64,000 nt of DNA from Brachionus rotundiformis (taxonomy: Eukaryota > Rotifera > Eurotatoria > Ploima > Brachionidae), in NCBI GenBank assembly GCA_016802295.1, contig JAESIW010000200.1, positions 4,216,327-4,280,326 on the forward strand, written 5' to 3'. Both the position numbers and the translations under genes were made by a program. Positions 46,386 to 57,868 of this stretch are shown in pieces; the stretch's first letter is position 1, and every line of letters begins with the position of its first letter. The notes beneath the pieces are model-generated. The model worked only from the letters and a program-made list of their open reading frames with translations, was not told the origin of the DNA and did not search any database.

Positions 46386-47228
46386 TTAGAACCTACGTTT
46401 TTGCCGAGTACTGAACATCAGTGTATTAATGTCCTCTTCCGAAGGAACACTTTCACTAGTTGCTTGATTATTGAAAGGATTATTGTTGCTTATTATAAAT
46501 AATGAAGCAATATGCTGATTGAAAGAGTTGGTTTTTTCAAAATCTGAGAAAATATTTTCCAATTTTCTTATCAAATCTTCGTTTGGTTTTGAGTCATACT
46601 CTTTGAAAGCTTGCTCAAGCTGATTTTGTTTTTGTGACAAAAAGTCAGATTTTTCCATAGCTTTTGTTATCAACTTCTCAATATCATTTTTAATCTCTTT
46701 CAAATTCTGATTGTTGTATTTATTTTCATCAAGGTCAATTTTTTTCTTAAAATTGTCCACAGTTTTTTTTAAATTTTCCTCTGTTTCTAAATTTTCTTGG
46801 TGTCTTTGATCAATTGATTTCAAAATAATTTTTAGTTTTTCATTTAAATCTTCATTATTTTGATTTTCGTTATCTGTAATCACCATTTGAGTTTTATCTT
46901 TCGCATTTGAAAATAATGCATTAATTAATGTTCCAAGATCATTTGTAACAGAATTTAAACTGTTTAATTTAATTTCTATTTGATAATAAACTATTGGAAT
47001 TGTTGGTTTTGGCAGCCGTTTGATAATCTCCCAGTTGGGTATTTTATTTTCATATTTTGTCCGACAAAATGGACAATTTGGTTTTTGTAAACTACTAAAA
47101 CAGCTAAGACATAGTGTATGACCACAAGGAACTAGAGAAAAAGGCTTTCTATCGAAATTGTTGTAATTTTCGATACAAAGTTCACAATCGAATTTTAGCT
47201 CTGATTTTATTGATGGTTCGGATAGCAT
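46386..47228 (-). CDS. RING-finger/coiled-coil protein, 280 aa, single exon
   Basis: N-terminal C3HC4 RING, residues 14-57: CELC, then CGHTLCLSC, then CPFC. A linker (WEIIKRLPKP) follows, then a long charged helical region (about 95-220, Lys/Glu/Asn-rich with heptad-like Leu/Ile) predicted to be coiled coil, and a Ser/Asn tail ending TRQKRRF. The RING plus coiled coil without B-box suggests an E3 ubiquitin ligase or SUMO-type scaffold. No specific orthologue is recognised. Intronless. The ATG follows a splice-acceptor-like TTGAATAAAG. The TMEM272-like gene follows almost directly on the same strand. Confidence 0.75.
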   Translation of the reverse strand: MLSEPSIKSELKFDCELCIENYNNFDRKPFSLVPCGHTLCLSCFSSLQKPNCPFCRTKYENKIPNWEIIKRLPKPTIPIVYYQIEIKLNSLNSVTNDLGTLINALFSNAKDKTQMVITDNENQNNEDLNEKLKIILKSIDQRHQENLETEENLKKTVDNFKKKIDLDENKYNNQNLKEIKNDIEKLITKAMEKSDFLSQKQNQLEQAFKEYDSKPNEDLIRKLENIFSDFEKTNSFNQHIASLFIISNNNPFNNQATSESVPSEEDINTLMFSTRQKRRF

Positions 47229-48657
47229 CTTTATTCAATTTTCAGTTTGGATAAGGTTTTGGATTAACATTCCAAAAATTATTAATTGCTAAAAAAAACG
47301 CATTATTTCACAGTGAAAAAAACCTTAAAATTTAAAAATAATAATAATAAATTAACTAAATTTTTGAGCTACTAGGTAACATGCCATGTAAGCATCGTTA
47401 AAATTAGAAAATATTATATAATTCAGGTAAAAATCCAATCTAATGACAAAAAAATAAATAATCAAAATCTCTTGTGTTCATTTTTTTTAAATTGAATTTT
47501 AAAAAAACTTGATTTTTGGGTAATAAGTTAATTAGTGTTTGATTGAAAAATATTATATGAATGAAAGCCATATAACGTAAACAACCCTAAATATATTTAT
47601 AAGCTTCGAGCTACATTTACTTCCTTTAGTAACACCCTCTAAAATTAAAATTTATAAATTAAAATAATAATTTCATCAACGCCTCAATTTAGCAACAAGC
47701 TTATTGACTTTCAGGAATGTTTTTAAAACTAAATCGAACAGCATAATATTAATCAAAATTATTTCAAATTATTATTATGTTTGTACTTTAAAATATTTGA
47801 AAATTTTTAAATTTTGATCAAATTTTTATTTAATTTGATATTATATTTTACTTGAAATTATCCAGATTGTATTGCTTTTGTCAGTAAAATTAGCAAAATA
47901 TAGCAAATCGTTTTCTGATGCTCAAAAGCATGAAATTCACTTGGTGTAAAATTATTTTTATTATAAATGTAATTTTTTCTTTAATAGTTAAAAAACGAAC
48001 GATTTTTCAGTTTGAAATAAACTAAGAATTTTTAATAAAAGCTTTGACTTTGTTACCTTGGGCCATTAGCAATTATATTATAAAAATTTTAAAAAATATT
48101 ATTCTTAAAATAAAAATATTATTAATTTTTGATAGATTGATCCTTTAAATTCGTTTTTCGAAAAATTAAAAAAAAGCTGTCCAAAAAAGTATAATTTTAA
48201 AAAATTTATATCCAAAAATTAACATAAATTAATATTTTTCTACTTTTTAAACATTTTATTTCTCCTAGTTACCTAATAAATATAATTTTATAATATTTAT
48301 TAATTTTTAAATAATAAAATTTTCAATAAACTAAAAAAAATCTGTTTCAAAAATTTTCCACAAGAATTCTACTTAGCAAAGAAATCTTTTTAAATTTGAA
48401 TGCTTATAACTTCTTTCATTCAATAAAACAAAAAAATCATTTCTGGCATTAAAATATTGGTAATATGTAATATGTTTATTAAGATCAATGTGCTAATTGT
48501 TTGAATCAAAATTAAATAATCATTATAAAAAATTTAGTGCACTAAAATTTAGTTTATAATGCAACTAAAAACACGTCAAAATAATTTTAAACAATTAAAT
48601 GAATTTTTTTAAACTGACAATTGTTTTAAAGGAATAAATTATTAAGACTAGTTTAAA
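47229..48657. promoter_or_regulatory. Divergent intergenic region (RING gene / PIGN), no gene seen
   Basis: 1.4 kb of AT-rich sequence between divergent starts at 47228 (minus) and 48658 (plus). It must hold both promoters; no specific site stands out and no ORF is supported. Confidence 0.45.
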
Positions 48658-51600
48658 ATGACAAAAAACCTTGATTTTAAATTAATCTTAATTGGACTAG
48701 GCGTCCATTTGATAATATTTTATTCAATATTCGATGTGTATTTCAAGTCACCGTTGGTCCATGGAATGAACCCTATTGACAAATTTACAAAAAATAGTCC
48801 AGCAAAACGTCTTGTTCTTTTTGTTGCAGATGGGTTGCGAAGTGACAGTTTCTTTAATCTTATCGATGAAAATGAATCTTTGTTCTTAAGGTATTATAAT
48901 AAACATGAATCTTTAACTTTTACTAATTTTTAAAGCCAAAAGAGAAATTCAGATGCATTGTTTGCAATATCTAACACTCAGGTACCAACTGAGTCTCGTC
49001 CGGGTCATGTAGCAATGATTGCTGGCTTTTATGAAGACATAAGTGCCATAGCTAAAGGATGGAAAGAAAATCCTGTGGAATTCGATAGTGTTTTCAACAA
49101 ATCAAGATATACATGGGCCTTTGGAAGTCCAGATATTTTGAATCTTTTTAAAAAATCATCAAATAATGTTTTTTTACAAATGTATGATTCTAGTATTGAA
49201 GACTTTGCTTCCCAAAATGCTACAGTTTTAGATTCGTGGGTACTGCATCATTTTAAAGTAAAATTTTTTAAAATCATCATCATCATTATTAAAAAATCGT
49301 TCAATTTTTAACTGAAAATATTTTAGAAATTTGTTTATCATTCAGAAGTGAATAAAACAGAAACGAATATGTTAAACCAAGATGGAATTGTCTTTTTTTT
49401 TCATCTTCTCGGAATTGATACACACGGTCATTCCAAGAAACCTCATTCAAAGTAATTTTTTTAAAGAAAGCTTTTTTTTAATAAAATTTCTGATATTAGC
49501 GAGTATAAATCAAATATTGTTTACGTCGACAACTTAGTTAGGGAAATAAACGAAATTATAGATAAATATTATTCAAAAGACAATCAAACAGCATATGTTT
49601 TTACTGCTGATCATGGAATGACAGATTGGGGTAAAAATAATTCTGAATTTTGTTTAAAATAAAAAGATGATGTTAAGGATCGCATGGATCTGGTGATGAT
49701 TCAGAGCGTTTAACTCCTTTTGTTGCATGGGGAGCTGGAATTAATTCAAATATAAAATATGGTAAATTCTACTTCTAATAAATGTTGTTCAACATCAATT
49801 TTTTTAAGATCGATCGAATTTGGTCAATATACAACAAATAAGCATAGCTCCGCTAATGGCACATTTGATAGGTGTTCCGATACCAATAAACTCTATGGTA
49901 ACAATGATATAAAATTTATAATCAAATTAAATTTTTTTTCTAGGGAAAGATACCACTAGAAATATTGAGCTCAAATCTAGAAACAAAAAGTTTAGCATAT
50001 AAACAAAATGCTCTTCAAATTATTGAACAATTAAAGGTAAACATTGTCATAATTTAATTTGATTATAATATCTATTTAAAAAAATACAAAGATTAAATAT
50101 GATCATTGTAAAAAAACAGCTATATTTTTCAAAGAATTTAGGTAAAGAGTTTTTTGTTTAATTTTTAAAAAATTAAAGGTTTTTATAAAAGAGATTTAAA
50201 ATTTGATGATGTCAAAAAAAAATTAGGATCAATCGACTCTTTAATACAAGAAAAAAAATTTGATAAAGCGGTAATTATAAAAAATATTTATTTCAAATTT
50301 AAAAGTTTGCCAGTAGATTGAAATAACAAATGATTTGATTGAAAAAAGTTTAAATGCTTTAGATTACTATCATAAATATAATAAAATCTATCTTGGGTAA
50401 GAGGGACATTGATTTATTTTTAATTAAAATCTAATTTTTCAAAAAAGATTGTGTATTGTTAGTTCATGTGTTGGATGGATTATGTATCTATTAAACCATA
50501 ATTTAAAATCAATTATTCCAAATGAATTGGACACGAGAACCCTCAAGTCAAGTCTCATAAATAAAATATTTTTGTCATTAGTAATCATTTCCCTTTTGGC
50601 AGCATATTGTAAATAGATTTAACAATTTTATTAATGAATTTATCGTAATTTATTTAAAAATTTAAAGATCAGAGCTTTCCACTTTCATATTATTTTTATA
50701 CCCTATTACCTATTTTTCTATGGAGAAAAGTTTTTTTAAAGTATTCCATTTATTATCTTGCTAAAGTAATTTAACACATTAATTTCTAAGTTATACGCTT
50801 TTTCGTTTTTTGTTTGATCTGTGGTCAGAAAATCGAATTAAAAGCACTTTTTACTGTTTACTACTTGCTATTGGTATAGAATGCTTGGTTTTGACATTTT
50901 TCTACAGATGGATATTTTCTATTTTATTGTTATTCTACGGAGTTTATTTATATTTCTACCTAAAGATTAACCGTACTCAAGTAAATTTATACATATTTAA
51001 ATATTTTTATTTGATGTTATATATTAATTTTTAGAGGATTTACAAGTTAATTATTGTATTTTCTTCAATAATTTTAGGAATCTTTCCACTCTTACCTGTA
51101 ATTCGAGGATATGCTCATTTAGTGCTCGTGTAAGACGATTAAGACTGTTCTACAGTGAGTTCTTTTTTAATAATATTTTTTTAGATACATTGGAAGTTTT
51201 TTTTCAAATTTCATATTTTTCTTTTTGGCAAATGGATCAGAAACATTAAAAAATTCTCGGCTAACTAAATTAATGGTATTATAAAATTTTGAATATTGGC
51301 ATATTTTTTAATATTTGCATTAGGCTGCATCGAATTTTTTATCATTTTGCAACATTTTATGGATTAGAATATCAATTCAGGCAAACTCAGGTCTACCATT
51401 ATTTGGTCAATTATTTAGTTTTTTTTCAATATTTTCATGCTTCTTGATTCCAATGACGACTGAATTAAATCTTAAAAAAAGATTGATATTCATAATATTT
51501 ACTTTATTGAATACTTATTTTCATCTCAGTATCTCGTAAGCTTCATTTTTTGTAATTCGTGCAGACTAAATCTTATTAAAATTAAATTTTAGGTACGAAA

Positions 51601-52479
51601 GTTTGTTTGTGCTGTTTTTAGGGCTTCAAATGGTCAGTTGGCTATTGACAGAATCGTATACATATTCTGGAGAGTTTAACATTGATTTTGTAACTATAAA
51701 AGTCAAAATTTATTTAAATTTATATTTATCATTTAAACTAGGCTTTAAATAAAAAACGTTCATCGCTTTTTATTGAAACTCACGAAGACGACGACTATGA
51801 GAGCATTAAATGGTCAAATGTTTTTAGAGTATATTTATTAGTATGTTTATATTTTATTATATTTAAACATTATTTTCTCGACTAAGAATTTAAAATTTTT
51901 TTCAAAACTCAAAAATTTTATACTTAATAGATATTTCATTTATTGTTGGCGTTTTTTGGAACAGGCAATATTGCGTCAATAAATAGCTTTGACCCGGTTT
52001 CAGTATACTGCTTCATAACTGTTTTTAGTCCTTTTTTGATGGGATTCTTGCTATTCTTGAAAGTAATTAAAATTTTCAAAAATTTTTAATGATAATGACT
52101 AAAAAAATTTCTTAAGATCACAATTCCTTTTTTAATAGTTGTTGTGGTTTTTTATTGTATTTATGATATAATTCATTTATCAATAAAAAATTCATATGTA
52201 TTTTTGATGATTATGTCTGACCTAATGGCTTTAGTAATATATTTTATTTTAAATAATTAGTTTTTATTAGCAATTTTTTTTTAGCATTTTTTCTTTTTGA
52301 TTAAAACTGAGGGAAGTTGGCTGGATATTGGAACAAGTATCAGTCACTATATAATAGTAATGATAAAAATTATTATTGTATCAGTGCTTTTTTCGATTGC
52401 TCATCTTTTATTCAAATGTGAAATAACGAGATTAAATTTGTTTAAAAAAATCAAAGACAGATTAATTAAGAATGACTAA
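48658..52479 (+). CDS. PIGN: GPI ethanolamine phosphate transferase 1 (PIG-N), 915 aa, 21 exons
   Basis: ER enzyme adding phosphoethanolamine to the first mannose of GPI anchors. Exons: 48658-48890, 48936-49257, 49327-49451, 49500-49630, 49678-49761, 49809-49897, 49944-50036, 50092-50141, 50192-50270, 50317-50396, 50448-50608, 50668-50740, 50791-50980, 51035-51129, 51185-51275, 51324-51535, 51593-51689, 51742-51840, 51931-52062, 52117-52233, 52285-52479. All phases join; human PIGN is 931 aa. N-terminal TM (residues 8-28), then the alkaline-phosphatase-like domain: LFVADGLRSD metal site, VPTESRPGHVAMIAGF with the nucleophilic Thr, HLLGIDTHGH and TADHGMTDWG metal ligands, GSHGSGDDSERLTP. A polytopic C-terminal half includes FFGTGNIASINSFDPVSVYC and GSWLDIGTSISHY. 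Exon 9 starts at 50192, because the nearer acceptor at 50178 gives a stop. Its 3' end lies 66 bp from the next convergent gene. Confidence 0.95.
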
Positions 52480-52545
52480 ATTAAAAATTATTTAAATATT
52501 TAATTATTTCATTAGAAAATTTTAAAATAAAAATTCAACATTTTT

Positions 52546-54218
52546 TTACATTTTGCTAAATTTTTTATGTTCGCTTTCCATTAGACTTGTACTTGCACTC
52601 TGATTAATCGATTCTCCAACTCTCGAATCACTAAAAAAAGAAGAAGTTGCACCCAAGTTGCTTTTATTGGACCATGAATTCTTCAAATCACTTTTCCTGG
52701 AGATAAAACTAGCAGCAATATTATCACTGACAGATTCCGGTTCGTTCATTATGGAAACTAATACATTTTTCTAAAACGAATTAGTTTTCTTAAATTAAAT
52801 TAAAAATAAAATACTTTTTTAAATTTCTTTTTTCTCATATTATTTGAAATCGAATTTTGTCTTTTGATATAATTTTTTGAGCACAAAATTACTAAAAACA
52901 AAACGCCAAAAAAAATCAAACATTCAATCAAACAAATGGCAAATACGCTAACATAGCTCAATCCGGTAGGATAAATTATAATTGATTCATTAGCAGCTAC
53001 TTTGGCTATCTCTACTTTTATTGTAGAAGTAAATAATAATTTTGAATGTTTAACTAATTTTTGTTCTTTAAAATTAATGAAAATATTCTTTTTGTAGTCC
53101 TCAGAATGGTAATGTTTTTGATCTATTTCATACAAATCACATTTTATCAAACTATTATGATGTATTTCGTAGCTAGGATTTTCAATAACATAGACATCAG
53201 CAGATCCTATGTACTCTTGAACTAATTTTAGATTAAATAAAGAGGAATTTGAAAAACTTGTGTACCAAACGATATAGTATTTAATAGGAAAATGATTGTT
53301 TGCCTTGATTGGACATTCCACCAAAGCTGGGGAAAATTCGTAGAACTGTTGTACTCTGCTTACATTTGGATGAACAAAAGGATTAAATTGAACATTCAAT
53401 TGAATTTTGCATTGCACAGGCATCTTGGATGGTTGGGGAAGTGTTGCAATAAAGTCTGTATCTTGAATTAGTTTCAAGTTTTTATTGTAAAAATAATTAT
53501 GTCCTATGTGGCAAAAAAATTGATGATTATTATGCTCCCACGCTTTCAAATCATCATCGGGTACAGTGTACTTTAACAGCCTAGAAAATCTTATTTTTTT
53601 ATCATTAAGCTTTGTAATTAATGAATTTTGAGATTTGAACGCATCGTTTCGAAAGATTGTCCATTTTTTTTCAACTTCCCATGACATTAGAGGAGCCAAG
53701 TTATCATCTTGATAATTCCATCTGCTTAAGATTGAACAAGAAAAAATATAACTTCTATTTTTGAAAACTTCAAGCATTTGATATTCGTCATGTTTACTGT
53801 TATTGTACTCACCACAGATGGGATTCTCGAAAACAATTGTATTAAAAGAAAAAATAATTTCTTTAGAATCATTTTGTTTATGAAAATATGCCAACATTTT
53901 ACCACTGTTATCAATTGTCAATTGATTAAAATGGAAAGAATACTTTTGAATTGGATCGATTTTTTCATTCCAATGTTTATAGAAAATATTTGGTTGATTA
54001 GCAAGTTGGTTATCTATTTTTTCTGATATGTTAGTAATTTTGTCAATTAGTTGCCATTCAAAATATTTTCCATCATGAAGGTGCTTTAGCTTTAAAGTCA
54101 TATTTTTTCCAACAGTATTCACTACATAAATTTGTGTTGTATTGATTGTATTTTGAGCACATATTAGAACCAAGCAATTTGCGAGTTCAAAAAAAAAATT
54201 TAATATTTTCAAATTCAT
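52546..54218 (-). CDS. Type I membrane protein with Ig-like cysteine spacing, 542 aa, unrecognised
   Basis: Two exons on the minus strand, 54218-52815 and 52770-52546 (phase 0, 44-nt intron). Signal peptide at residues 1-21 (LNFFFELANCLVLICAQ). The extracellular part of about 410 residues has many N-glycosylation sequons. Two C-x(n)-W-x(n)-C patterns look like immunoglobulin-type folds: FSCSILSRW to QFFCHIGHNY, then VECPIK to LIKCDLYEID. One transmembrane helix (VSVFAICLIECLIFFGVLFL) precedes a short basic then Ser-rich cytosolic tail. No homologue recognised; a cell-surface adhesion molecule or receptor is inferred from architecture. The second exon is supported by phase and by composition. 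The gene is convergent with PIGN. Confidence 0.8.
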
Positions 54219-56053
54219 ATTTCTCGTTTAAATTAAAACAAATTAAAAATTTATTTTTCATTTTCACTAAAATTTTATTCATATTTCCAATTTCGAATCG
54301 ACCTAAAGCGAATCAAGAAAATTGATTAAAAAAATAATTTTCAAAAAAAGAGGGTAATCATCTTGCAAAAAACGCAATAAAGATCGCTATGGTTACTTTT
54401 AGAACATTAGATTTAAATCATTTACTAATTAATTAAAATCGTTTTAAGGAATTAAGTTATTTAAAATATATAAATATCAACTTAATAGAACTTTAAATAA
54501 AGATAAAAATTTACAAAATTTAATATTAATTTTTAAATAAACATTTGAATAAAACATCTCTCAATGATTAAATTGAACAAATAAATGAAATTTTATACTA
54601 AAAAATTAAAAAATATTATAAAAGATTACGATTCCTTGTACAAAAATTTTCATTTAATTGCCATTAAATTTAAAGCTATTTTTCACGAAAAAATTAAAAG
54701 TAATTTTTGAGATATTTTTATACCTTAATTATATATGAGTTACAGAAAATTTAATAATTTTAAGTAAATTAGATAAGACTTTAATTTCGAATTTAAACAT
54801 TCAAGATATGGTCGATTTCCTGAAAATTGAGGTCAATTGGAGGTATAAAGTTGTTAATCTTTGAGCTTAAGTTGCAAATCGAATTAGCCAAGTTGTTCTT
54901 ATTTGCAAAAAGGCTTAAAATGATAACAAAAATAAAGGTGTAACACGTATTAAAGATAAAAACATTAATCAAATAGATCCATATTGAATTTAAACTAAAA
55001 TACCATTCAAAAATTTTGTTGATTCTTAGTTAGAATTATTGGAAAATGTTCGAAAATTGTTGATGTTTAACAGAAGAATTAGAAAATGACTCACAAAGTT
55101 CTTAAAATTTTATGAAATCTACGTTCGATTTGGTATTTTAACAATTAAGAATAACAATCAAGAGAATAGCAAAGTGGAGAAAAGACTTGTCCTTTGGATA
55201 TGAAAAACTTTCTAGAGTAAATACAGACATCGTTTATCTCAGATTAGTAATAGTTCTAATTCAAATATAATAAGGCTTTAATCGACAAGAATTTGCATCT
55301 TTTTCTTAATAATCTATTTTTATTATTAGAGTAGATTTATCTTTTTATTATATTCAAAGTAGATATAAAAAATTTTTACCAACATATAAATTTCAAGGAT
55401 TGTACATTATCTAAAGGATATAAAATAAGCATTTGAATTCATTTTTGAGTCAAAATTTATGACTAATTCCAGCAAAGATAACTTCCGTCTTAAAAGCATG
55501 TGAGGAATATATACAAAAAAATTTCTATCGTGAAAAAATATATTTAGACTGTTTTCAAAATTCCACTAAAGATTTTACAAGTGTTTCAAAAAATTTTCAA
55601 TATTGGGTATTTTTTAAATATTTGGAATAAAAATGTTAATTTATATAATGTAATATCAAATATCGATTTAGTATAAAAAATCTAGATATTGGATTTTTTT
55701 TTAAATGTGTTGTTTATCAAATGATCACTCAATAATTCAACAAAATATTTCATTTCTAATTTTTTGAGAAAAATTTAAATGTTAGATTTGATTAATAAGA
55801 AAGAATGGCTAAATTACGTGATAAAATTTGTAAATTAGTTAGAAAATTCTAGCTTGAAAATAACTAAGTTAATACCGAGTCATTTAATTAGGATTTCTTA
55901 ATAACATTGATTTGTTTTGTGCCCAAATAAATCCAACTCTTATCATATTCAAATCTAAATGACCGAAATAATACTTTGTTAGAGAAAGTCATTTCCAAAT
56001 CGTTATTTGAAAAATATTTTAATTAATGTTAAGTTTATAAAAATAGATACAAA
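54219..56053. promoter_or_regulatory. Divergent intergenic region (Ig-like gene / GRXCR), no gene seen
   Basis: 1.8 kb of AT-rich sequence between divergent starts. No supported ORF, RNA gene or clear repeat. Confidence 0.45.
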
Positions 56054-57868
56054 ATGTTGCCTAAATTATCATATTTATCGTCTGGCCAATTTACTTTTTG
56101 TGATAATAACACCAAATTAAAAACTAATAGCAAATACTTGAACAAATCCCCTGAGTATAACGGGAATAAACAAGCTGATGTCGATTTAGAAAAAATTCAA
56201 AAAGCTAATACTAAAGATAAAGACAAGCGAATTCCTTATTACATTGGATTAGATAAGGATTTATGTGATGAATCAAAATTAAACAAGGATTGCCTTAATT
56301 TGACCAATAATAGCCATGACAACAAATGTAATAGCTTAATACTAGATAAGAATTTAGAAAAACAAAATAACTTGAATATTAGTTGTGGTAGTTATAAGAA
56401 AACTTTTCTATTTGACAAACAATCGCTTAGCTCTTGCTCAACTTCATCTATATCCTCTTGTACTAATTCGTCATTTTCATCGCCAAACAGTGACTGTCGA
56501 CTACCAAATAGTGACTCGGATTCATTGACTTTTGTATCGTTGGTTTCGCCCATTGATTGCTTCAATAGCTTCAACAACTATTCCGAAAAAAAATCTGATT
56601 ATTCAGATGAAAAAAAAGAAGAAATCAGTATTGTAGCAGAGCAAAATTTATTGATGAAAGATTTAAAAGTTAAATCAGAGTCTACAACAAGGGACTCAAA
56701 CACATTGCTAACAATTGATCAACCAACGCCGACTATGAGTGCCGATCTAATTAAACAAAAAACTTTACTTAGAAAAAACAATTTTGAGGAACAGAAAAAA
56801 TTCATGAAAAAAATGGTCGAAAGTCCTAACGAATTTGAATTGAACCCAAACAACTCAAGTACTTCTTCAGCTCTTTCGATTTTTGAAATAGAAAATTCCA
56901 ACTTTGAAAACGATTTGAGCTTAATTCAGTCAAAGCTTGAGTCAAGTCAATTAAGCATTTTATCCAAAGATAAATTAGTGATTGATGGATCCAATAGATC
57001 ACCTACAAGCAGCTATAGCAGCTTGCTTATAGTAAGTCGGCATGGTACTGTGCGTGGTGCTGTAAACCATGTTAAAACATCTCTCAAAGAAATATTCAAA
57101 GAACCACAAATAACAAATCCGGTCACCAATGCACAACTTAACATCAAATCAAACAACACTATTTTGTCTCCTTTGAGCGCCAAATCAAATGAAAAACTCT
57201 ATCTTCATTATTATCTAGCGGTTGTTTATTTTAAAGCTTTTTTTAAAATAAAATTTAACCTTAATATTCATTTTTAGAGGGATTATGAAGTTGAAGAACA
57301 TATGAAAATTGTGATTTATACAACTTCACTTCAAGTGGTTCGTTTATCCTTTGACAAATGTAAACGAGTGAAGAAAATTTTACAAAATCACTGCGTTCGT
57401 TACGAAGAAAAAGATCTATACAAGAATAAAGAATACCAACGTGAGCTCAAATTTCGCTTGAATTTAAAACAAATAGATGTGCCTCATATTTTTTTTGACG
57501 GAAAGCATGTAGGAGTATGTAAATTTTAGACAAAAATCAAAATTTGTTAAACAAAATTAAAAAAAAATATATTTTTAAGAATTGCGATGAACTAGAATTG
57601 TTTAGTGACCAAGGAGTTTTAAACAAGCTTTTCAAAGATCTTGAGGTTTTTTTAGTGTTTATTTTTATTGAGTTTTAAAGAAAATTTTTAACTTAAGAAA
57701 ATAAAATTACGCATTTATTGTTCGAAATGTGGCGGGTATAGATTTGTTTTATGTACACTTTGTAGTGGAAGTAAAAGAAAATACAACAATTTTGCTAATT
57801 TAAAATGTACTCATTGTAACGAAGACGGTCTAATTAGATGTGATGAATGCTTGGATCAACAAGAATGA
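56054..57868 (+). CDS. GRXCR1-like glutaredoxin domain cysteine-rich protein, 546 aa
   Basis: Exons: 56054-57220, 57278-57514, 57580-57645, 57698-57868; introns are phase 0. The long N-terminal region is Ser/Asn/Lys-rich and disordered and ends in the conserved SRHGTVRGAVNHVK. The glutaredoxin-like domain reads KIVIYTTSLQVVRLSFDKCK, VRYEEKDLYKN, VPHIFFDGKHVG and NCDELELF. The redox CxxC is absent (TSLQ in its place), as in GRXCR1, so redox catalysis is unlikely. The C-terminal zinc-binding-like cysteines are CSKCGG, CTLCSG, CTHCNEDG and CDEC. Vertebrate GRXCR1 acts at stereocilia actin bundles; in invertebrates the role is open. The first donor is GTTGTT rather than GTAAGT, so that intron (57 nt) is the weakest point, but joining any other way breaks the domain. 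Confidence 0.88.

Noticed and set aside
46276..46420. In-frame fusion of the RING protein to the TMEM272-like protein
   Set aside because: The possible donor at CGTAG|GTTC leaves two bases, while the TMEM exon needs one; the joined frame is wrong.
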